Shown: positions 7,411-12,199 of the stretch, in pieces | Layout: every line of letters begins with the position of its first letter | How positions within the stretch are numbered: the stretch's first letter is position 1 | Assembly: GCA_002353215.1 (NCBI GenBank) | Contig: DEJD01000056.1 | Span: forward strand, 2,122 to 14,320 | Source of the DNA: Prevotellaceae bacterium UBA2757 | Lineage (GTDB): Bacteria; Bacteroidota; Bacteroidia; Bacteroidales; Bacteroidaceae | Length of the DNA: 12,199 nt | Reading direction: 5' to 3' | Notes under the pieces: model-generated | Told to the model about the DNA's origin: nothing | Database searches by the model: none | What the model saw: only the letters and a program-made list of their open reading frames with translations | Program-made: the position numbers and the translations under genes

Positions 7411-8526
7411 TTACTTCTTCAATTTATACACTTCTTCTGCTATTCTGTCAGCAGAATTTCTAAAAGCCAATTTGCTAACGTTTTCAGACAAAGACTTCAA
7501 TTTCTGCTCGTTCATTGCTGTACGGATTGCTATATCTACTAATGTAGCACGAGCGTCCTTATCTGCAACAAATATTGCAGCATCTCTTTTTGATAACGCC
7601 TGGGCATTCTTTGTCTGATGATCCTCTGCAACATTGGGAGACGGAACCAAAATACATGGCTTACCCAATAAACACAATTCTGAAATACTGCTAGCGCCTG
7701 CTCTTGAAACAACAACATCAGCAGCAGCATAAGCAGCATCCATATTAGCTATAAAATCAGTGACAACTAGATTACGGGGCTGACCAACTGCTTCCAATGC
7801 AGCATCTATTTCTTTCTTATAGAACTTTCCTGTCTGCCATATAAATTGTACATCACTATTTCTTATATCCTCCAAATGTTCAAGCACACTCTCGTTTACA
7901 GTTCTAGCACCAAGACTACCACCTATTATTAAAACAGTTCTTCTGTTTATCTCCAGACCGAAACTCTTAAGAGCCTCAGTCTTTGAAATCTTATTGTCAA
8001 GCAGATTCTGACGAACAGGATTACCGGTCAAGATAATCTTATCAGCAGGGAAGAATCTTTCCATTCCCTCATATGCCACACATACTTTACTTGCTTTTTT
8101 TGCTAACGACTTATTTGTTACTCCGGCATAACTATTCTGTTCCTGAATCAAGCAGGGAATACCCATATCATAAGCAGCATTCAAAGTAGGAGCAGAAGCA
8201 TAGCCACCCACACCGACTGCCACATCAGGTTTAAACTCGCGAATTATATTCTTAACTTGAGCACGGCTTTTCAAAAAATCTATCATCACGCCTACATTTT
8301 TCAAGCTCCACAACGGACGCACAAGACCACGCACAGGCAGACCAATTATCTTATACCCCGCCTGAGGAACCCTCTCCATTTCCATTCGTCCTAGAGCACC
8401 GATAAAAAGAATTTGAGCATCTGGATGTTGAGCCTTAATAGCATTAGCAATTGAGACTGCCGGAAAGATATGTCCGCCGGTGCCGCCGCCACTTACGATT
8501 ACTCTAAATGATTTCCCGTCTGCCAT
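7411..8526 (-). CDS. murG: UDP-N-acetylglucosamine--N-acetylmuramyl-(pentapeptide) pyrophosphoryl-undecaprenol GlcNAc transferase
   Basis: MurG is a peripheral membrane enzyme on the cytoplasmic side that transfers GlcNAc from UDP-GlcNAc to lipid I, giving lipid II. The 371 residues are normal in length. The N-terminal glycine-rich loop GGGTGGHIFPA spans 13-23, followed by GVGGYASAP and LIQEQNSYAGVTNK in the acceptor-binding half. The donor-binding half has GGSLGARTVN, the GT-B sugar-nucleotide motif SRAGASSISEL from S274, and SPNVAEDHQTKNA, all characteristic of the family. The ATG at 8526 keeps only seven residues before the first beta strand, which is normal. This is the first gene after the 115-base gap downstream of ftsW and is preceded by its own promoter, so it may head a murG-murC-ftsQ-ftsA-ftsZ unit. 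Confidence 0.97.
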   Translation of the reverse strand: MADGKSFRVIVSGGGTGGHIFPAVSIANAIKAQHPDAQILFIGALGRMEMERVPQAGYKIIGLPVRGLVRPLWSLKNVGVMIDFLKSRAQVKNIIREFKPDVAVGVGGYASAPTLNAAYDMGIPCLIQEQNSYAGVTNKSLAKKASKVCVAYEGMERFFPADKIILTGNPVRQNLLDNKISKTEALKSFGLEINRRTVLIIGGSLGARTVNESVLEHLEDIRNSDVQFIWQTGKFYKKEIDAALEAVGQPRNLVVTDFIANMDAAYAAADVVVSRAGASSISELCLLGKPCILVPSPNVAEDHQTKNAQALSKRDAAIFVADKDARATLVDIAIRTAMNEQKLKSLSENVSKLAFRNSADRIAEEVYKLKK

Positions 8527-8593
8527 AACACTATAATTTATTGTTTTTAACCTCTCTTTTTTCAGTTTTTTAATTACCTACTTCTTTATGCTG

Positions 8594-8625
8594 CAAATAT
8601 ACGATTTTGCCACCGAAAATACAAA
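8594..8625 (-). promoter_or_regulatory. Internal dcw promoter upstream of murG
   Basis: On the - strand, TTTG (8625-8622) is followed after 20 bases by TATATTTG (8601-8594). This is an exact fit to the Bacteroidota TAnnTTTG element with an acceptable -33 box. Transcription would start near 8587, giving a leader of about 60 bases rich in A and T before the murG ATG at 8526. It lies in the only sizeable gap inside the cluster, between the ftsW stop (8642) and murG, which supports its being real. It would drive murG through ftsZ, in addition to read-through from upstream. Confidence 0.8.
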
Positions 8626-8641
8626 AACTAAATACAGATAA

Positions 8642-9976
8642 TTAATCCATATTTCCTTCACTTCTGAACTCATCGGTTTCAATTAGCGAATCAGCAAGTT
8701 CTACTTCCGTATTATTCAACTGAATTTCTTCTGCATACCGGCTTACACTTAGAATGACTCCAATATAAAAACTGGTGATTATTATCGAAGTTCCGCCCTT
8801 AGAGATAAGGGGCAGGGTTTGTCCTGTTACAGGCAACAGTCCTACAGCAACACCCATATTGGTAAGTGCCTGAAGAACCATCATTATTCCAAATCCAAGG
8901 ACAAGATATGCAGGGAAAAACCGTCGACATTTCTGTGCAATACGTCCACACCGAATCAGCAAAGTGAAATAAAGAAACACAACAAACGCGCCTCCTATCA
9001 CCCCTAACTCTTCAAAGATGATTGCATATATAAAGTCAGATTCTGCATGTTGTAAGAAGTCACGTTCTATAGAGTTTCCTGGTCCACGTCCGATAACATT
9101 AGAATTTGCTACAGCTATTTTTGCATAAGTAGTTTGTGAATTCTTATCATCTAGCAATTTATGAAAATCATCTCTTGACAGTGTATTGGATTCTTCGTCA
9201 GCACCTCCGCCGTGACGAGACAATCGTGCGGCCACAGTTGCAATACGTTTCCCACCAGGGAACTTACGTTGCACATTTTCAGGCATCGTAAAAAGAAAAG
9301 CAATATAGACTACGATTACCGCCAGCAGTCCCACCCCTCCTTTGAACATCAAATCGAGTGGGACATGTGCTATAAACATCATTAGAACCACGACAAAGAA
9401 AAGCATGGCTGCGGTGGATACATTATCGATAAAAATAAGTCCACATATTATACAAGTCATCACTCCAACGATGGTAAATGCAGTGGAACGCCTGCCTTTC
9501 ATTGCTCCGACAATCACATGTTCTTTTCCACGCCTACGAATCACCTTCTCAGCCTGTGTCTTTGCTAACACCACTGCCACAGACATTATCAGTGCAGCCT
9601 TTGCAACTTCCGACGGCTGGAAACTAATGCCCATAATATGAATCCATCGGTTAGTATCATTCAATTCACCACCTCCCAAACCTAAAGCTGCAATCATCAA
9701 TAAAATTACAGCAAGGGGGAACAGCAGGAAAGGCAAAAGCATAAACCACTTGCACGGAATATGCTGAACAAGCATAATGACTACAAGTCCGACAAGTAAA
9801 AAACCCGCCTGGCTCACCATCGGTGTCCAGTGATGAGCCCCTTCAAATGTAAGGCGTGACGAAGCACTATACACCTCAACGAGAGAAATCATGCACAGGA
9901 AAAAGTATATCATCCATACTCCTTTATCTCCTTTGAATGCTCCTCCATGTATTATGTCGGACAAAAGTTTTTTCAT
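8642..9976 (-). CDS. ftsW: Septal peptidoglycan polymerase FtsW (SEDS family)
   Basis: FtsW is a polytopic SEDS glycosyltransferase that polymerises lipid II at the division septum with its partner transpeptidase FtsI. The 444-residue protein has about ten hydrophobic segments, the first near 19-38. Conserved SEDS landmarks are NRWI at 109-112, FQPSEVAK beginning at 119, GRGPGNS before HAESDFIYAI (D314), and LPLISKGGTS in the last third. A long hydrophilic loop (about 232-313) between membrane segments contains a charged stretch with DDFHKLLDDKN. The C-terminal tail is about 30 residues and acidic. RodA is the close alternative, but placement between murD and murG in the dcw cluster identifies FtsW. 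It starts 4 bases after the murD stop. Its own stop is followed by the murG promoter region. Confidence 0.94.
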   Translation of the reverse strand: MKKLLSDIIHGGAFKGDKGVWMIYFFLCMISLVEVYSASSRLTFEGAHHWTPMVSQAGFLLVGLVVIMLVQHIPCKWFMLLPFLLFPLAVILLMIAALGLGGGELNDTNRWIHIMGISFQPSEVAKAALIMSVAVVLAKTQAEKVIRRRGKEHVIVGAMKGRRSTAFTIVGVMTCIICGLIFIDNVSTAAMLFFVVVLMMFIAHVPLDLMFKGGVGLLAVIVVYIAFLFTMPENVQRKFPGGKRIATVAARLSRHGGGADEESNTLSRDDFHKLLDDKNSQTTYAKIAVANSNVIGRGPGNSIERDFLQHAESDFIYAIIFEELGVIGGAFVVFLYFTLLIRCGRIAQKCRRFFPAYLVLGFGIMMVLQALTNMGVAVGLLPVTGQTLPLISKGGTSIIITSFYIGVILSVSRYAEEIQLNNTEVELADSLIETDEFRSEGNMD

Positions 9977-9980
9977 TTAT

Positions 9981-11312
9981 CTATAGTTTTTTTACACACT
10001 CTTTAAATTGTTCGCCTCTGTCTTCCATATTCTTGAAAAGATCGAAGCTTGCACAGCATGGACTCAAAAGTACGCAACTACCCGGTTTTGCCATCTTAAA
10101 ACATTCATCTACACAATCTTTCATTGAGCGTACATCTACTATTGGCAGACCAAACGAATCAAAGGCTGAATGCAGTTTGGTGTTATCTACCCCTAAGAAC
10201 ACCAAGCCTATACATTTTTCCTTAACGAGGTCAAATATTTCAGAATAGTCATTACCCTTATCTTTACCACCAAGAATAAGTACAGTAGGCTGGGTCATAC
10301 TCTCGAGTGCATACCAACAGGCATTGACATTAGTCGCTTTAGAATCGTTGATAAAATCCACACCTTTTACTCTTCCTGCTTTTTCCAGGCGGTGTTCAAC
10401 ACCTGCAAAATCACTCAGTCCCTTACGAATCTGTTCGTTTGACACTCCAGCGATATCAGCAGTAATAGCTGCAGCTAAACTGTTGTAGAGGTTATGTTTT
10501 CCACGAAGAGCCAACTCCTCTTGTTCCATATTGAAAGGCATCGGTTCCTCAACTATGAACTCTCTATCCTCAATATATCCGATGGAACCGAGTTCTTTGT
10601 ACTCACTGAACGGATACAAACGAGCTCTTAAATTATATTTCTTTAACTCAGCAGTAACTATTGGGTCATCATTCCAGAACACGAAAGCATCGTCTTCTGT
10701 CTGATTCTGTGTAATCCTCATCTTACTGTCCACGTAATTCTGCATCTTGAATTCATAGCGATCCAAATGGTCTGGGGTAATATTCATAAGAATAGCAATA
10801 TCCGCCTTGAAATCGTACATATTGTCCAACTGGAAACTACTCAACTCAATCACGTAGTAGTCGTAGTTTTCCTCCGCTACTTGGAGTGCCAAACTGTTTC
10901 CTATATTACCGGCCAAACCTACATTATAACCAGCTTGTTTCAAGATATGGTATATCAACGACGTAGTAGTAGTCTTACCGTTAGAACCTGTAATACAAAT
11001 CATCTTTGCATTTGTGTATCTGCCAGCAAACTCTATCTCAGAAATAATTGGCGTACCCTGAGCCCTCAGTTTCATAACCATAGGCGCATTCTCTGGAATG
11101 CCAGGACTTTTAATAACTTCCTTTGCATTCAGAATGAGTGACTCAGTATGCTTACCTTCCTCCCACTCTATCCCATGACTGTCAAGCAAGGCCTTATATT
11201 TATCCTTGATTTTACCCATATCACTCACAAACACATCGAAGCCTTCTTTCTTTGCCAAAACAGCTGCTCCTGCTCCACTCTCAGCTGCTCCCAAAACCAC
11301 AATTCTTTCCAT
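9981..11312 (-). CDS. murD: UDP-N-acetylmuramoylalanine--D-glutamate ligase
   Basis: MurD is a cytoplasmic ATP-dependent ligase that adds D-glutamate to UDP-MurNAc-L-Ala, the step after MurC. The 443 residues show an N-terminal UDP-binding loop GAAESGAGAA (8-17), the P-loop GSNGKTTTT at 109-117, and MNITPDHLDRY. K197 in the DSKMRI segment aligns by spacing with the carbamylated lysine (K198) of E. coli MurD. FINDSKATN and LILGGKDKG in the C-terminal half are MurD hallmarks, and LLSPCCASFDLF matches the C-terminal LLSPAxASxDxF motif. Length is normal. The ATG overlaps the mraY stop by one base (TAATG) and ftsW starts 4 bases downstream, so it is tightly coupled to both neighbours. Confidence 0.97.
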   Translation of the reverse strand: MERIVVLGAAESGAGAAVLAKKEGFDVFVSDMGKIKDKYKALLDSHGIEWEEGKHTESLILNAKEVIKSPGIPENAPMVMKLRAQGTPIISEIEFAGRYTNAKMICITGSNGKTTTTSLIYHILKQAGYNVGLAGNIGNSLALQVAEENYDYYVIELSSFQLDNMYDFKADIAILMNITPDHLDRYEFKMQNYVDSKMRITQNQTEDDAFVFWNDDPIVTAELKKYNLRARLYPFSEYKELGSIGYIEDREFIVEEPMPFNMEQEELALRGKHNLYNSLAAAITADIAGVSNEQIRKGLSDFAGVEHRLEKAGRVKGVDFINDSKATNVNACWYALESMTQPTVLILGGKDKGNDYSEIFDLVKEKCIGLVFLGVDNTKLHSAFDSFGLPIVDVRSMKDCVDECFKMAKPGSCVLLSPCCASFDLFKNMEDRGEQFKECVKKL

Positions 11313-12199
11313 TATCTTACCTTTAGAGTTATTATCGTTATTGCTGCCAAGAGGATTGTTACAATCCAGAAACGTGTTGTAATCATCGACTCAAACAGAA
11401 GTCCACGGGGACGCTTTATAAGATATTTCACACCTGGCTCCATCTTATGACGGTAATGATCATGGAATGGAGCCCTCTTAAACACTCTCCATTTCTCACC
11501 TCTCTGATTTCCTTTTTTCGCATAATACACTTGAGCCATCACTGACACACTCTCCATCAAGAAAATACCGCATAGAATAGGCAGAAGCAATTCTTTGTGA
11601 ATTATTACCGCAGTAACAGCGATGATTCCACCGATAGCAAGACTACCAGTATCTCCCATGAACATTTTTGCGGGATATACATTATACCAAAGGAATCCTA
11701 TCAAAGCACCTACGAATGCGCAAAGAAATACTACCACTTCTTCGCTACCAGGTATATACATCACATTCAAATAGCTTGCAAATTGTATATGACCCGAAAC
11801 GTATGCCAGAATTCCCAAAGCTGTACCTATGATAGCAGAATTGCCAGCACACATTCCGTCCATTCCATCGTTAAGATTGGCTCCATTAGACACAGCTGTT
11901 ATTACAACAGTAGTAAAGAGCACAAAAAATAGCCAACCGCAAGCACGTTTAATAGTACCGTTTGGAATAAAACTAAACAACTCGTAGTAGTCAATATTGT
12001 TATTTTTACAGAATGGCACTGTCGTAACAGTACTTTTACGAGCCTCGCTCTTATGATATACAACTTCCTCTACCCCTATTTCCTGGGTTACATTTTCACG
12101 TACTACAGCTTGCGGACTTAACCACAAAGTAACACCTATGATACCACCAAATATCAACTGCCCAAGCATTTTATATCTGGGAGGCAGGCCGTCTTTATT
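11312..12199 (-). CDS. mraY: Phospho-N-acetylmuramoyl-pentapeptide transferase, 5' end outside window
   Basis: MraY is a polytopic inner-membrane enzyme that transfers phospho-MurNAc-pentapeptide from its UDP carrier to undecaprenyl phosphate, forming lipid I. The reading frame stays open to the window edge. The ten codons before the first internal ATG (12169) encode NKDGLPPRYK, which matches the conserved cytoplasmic loop before a membrane helix, so that ATG is not the start. 295 residues are visible, roughly the last two thirds of the protein. Key motifs are NLNDGMDGM (around 11855-11881), with the catalytic aspartate region, and FMGDTGSLAIGG. The cytoplasmic loop near the C-terminus reads PFHDHY rather than the usual HHH. 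It is followed by a segment of about 25 extra residues before RFWIVTILLA and the terminal TLKVR. Several hydrophobic helices are evident. Its stop codon overlaps the murD start. Confidence 0.96.
   Translation of the reverse strand, partial: NKDGLPPRYKMLGQLIFGGIIGVTLWLSPQAVVRENVTQEIGVEEVVYHKSEARKSTVTTVPFCKNNNIDYYELFSFIPNGTIKRACGWLFFVLFTTVVITAVSNGANLNDGMDGMCAGNSAIIGTALGILAYVSGHIQFASYLNVMYIPGSEEVVVFLCAFVGALIGFLWYNVYPAKMFMGDTGSLAIGGIIAVTAVIIHKELLLPILCGIFLMESVSVMAQVYYAKKGNQRGEKWRVFKRAPFHDHYRHKMEPGVKYLIKRPRGLLFESMITTRFWIVTILLAAITIITLKVR

Noticed and set aside
12167..12169. ATG at 12169 as the start of mraY
   Set aside because: The frame continues upstream to the window edge with a conserved MraY loop (GLPPRYK), and starting here would remove the first third of the enzyme.
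1..12199. A new defence, secretion or biosynthetic system hidden in the window
   Set aside because: Every sizeable frame in non-shadow position matches a known core gene, the intergenic regions are short and explained by promoters or terminators, and there are no repeats, insertion sequences or composition shifts suggesting acquired DNA.

Overview
This is a chromosomal housekeeping region from a member of the Bacteroidota, most likely order Bacteroidales and probably Prevotellaceae. Three things point there: two promoters of the Bacteroidota type (TTG or TTTG, about 19-20 bases, then TAnnTTTG) next to A-rich leaders without Shine-Dalgarno motifs; Bacteroidales-like sequence in FtsA (IELGSSK), FtsZ (NLDFNDV in the T7 loop) and MraY (HDH motif and a long C-terminal insertion); and a division gene order that runs murC-ftsQ with no murB or ddl between them. 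The genus is inference from memory, not a database result.

Layout. Positions 1-66 hold the last codons of rpsT (ribosomal protein S20, + strand), followed by a rho-independent terminator. A 168-base intergenic region then carries a small perfect inverted repeat and the gyrB promoter. gyrB (235-2208, +) encodes the DNA gyrase B subunit. A perfect 13-bp hairpin at 2238-2276 lies between gyrB and the converging ftsZ and can serve both strands. The rest of the window, read right to left on the - strand, is the distal half of the division and cell wall (dcw) cluster: mraY (5' end outside the window), murD, ftsW, murG, murC, ftsQ, ftsA, ftsZ.

How the genes work together. MurC and MurD add the first two amino acids to the UDP-MurNAc precursor. 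MraY loads the finished precursor on undecaprenyl phosphate and MurG adds GlcNAc to make lipid II. FtsW polymerises lipid II at the septum. FtsQ is a divisome scaffold, and FtsA anchors the FtsZ ring to the membrane. The genes are tightly packed: TAATG one-base overlaps at mraY/murD and murC/ftsQ, and gaps of 2-31 bases elsewhere. The exception is a 115-base ftsW-murG gap that carries a good promoter, so murG to ftsZ may be a separately driven unit.

No mobile element, tRNA, CRISPR array, defence system or unknown protein-coding gene was found, and no gene-free stretch exceeds 300 bases. The points worth a second look are structural variations on known genes (FtsA and FtsZ C-terminal tails, the MraY C-terminus, the FtsW loop) and the regulatory sites. 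I see no evidence for a previously undescribed system.
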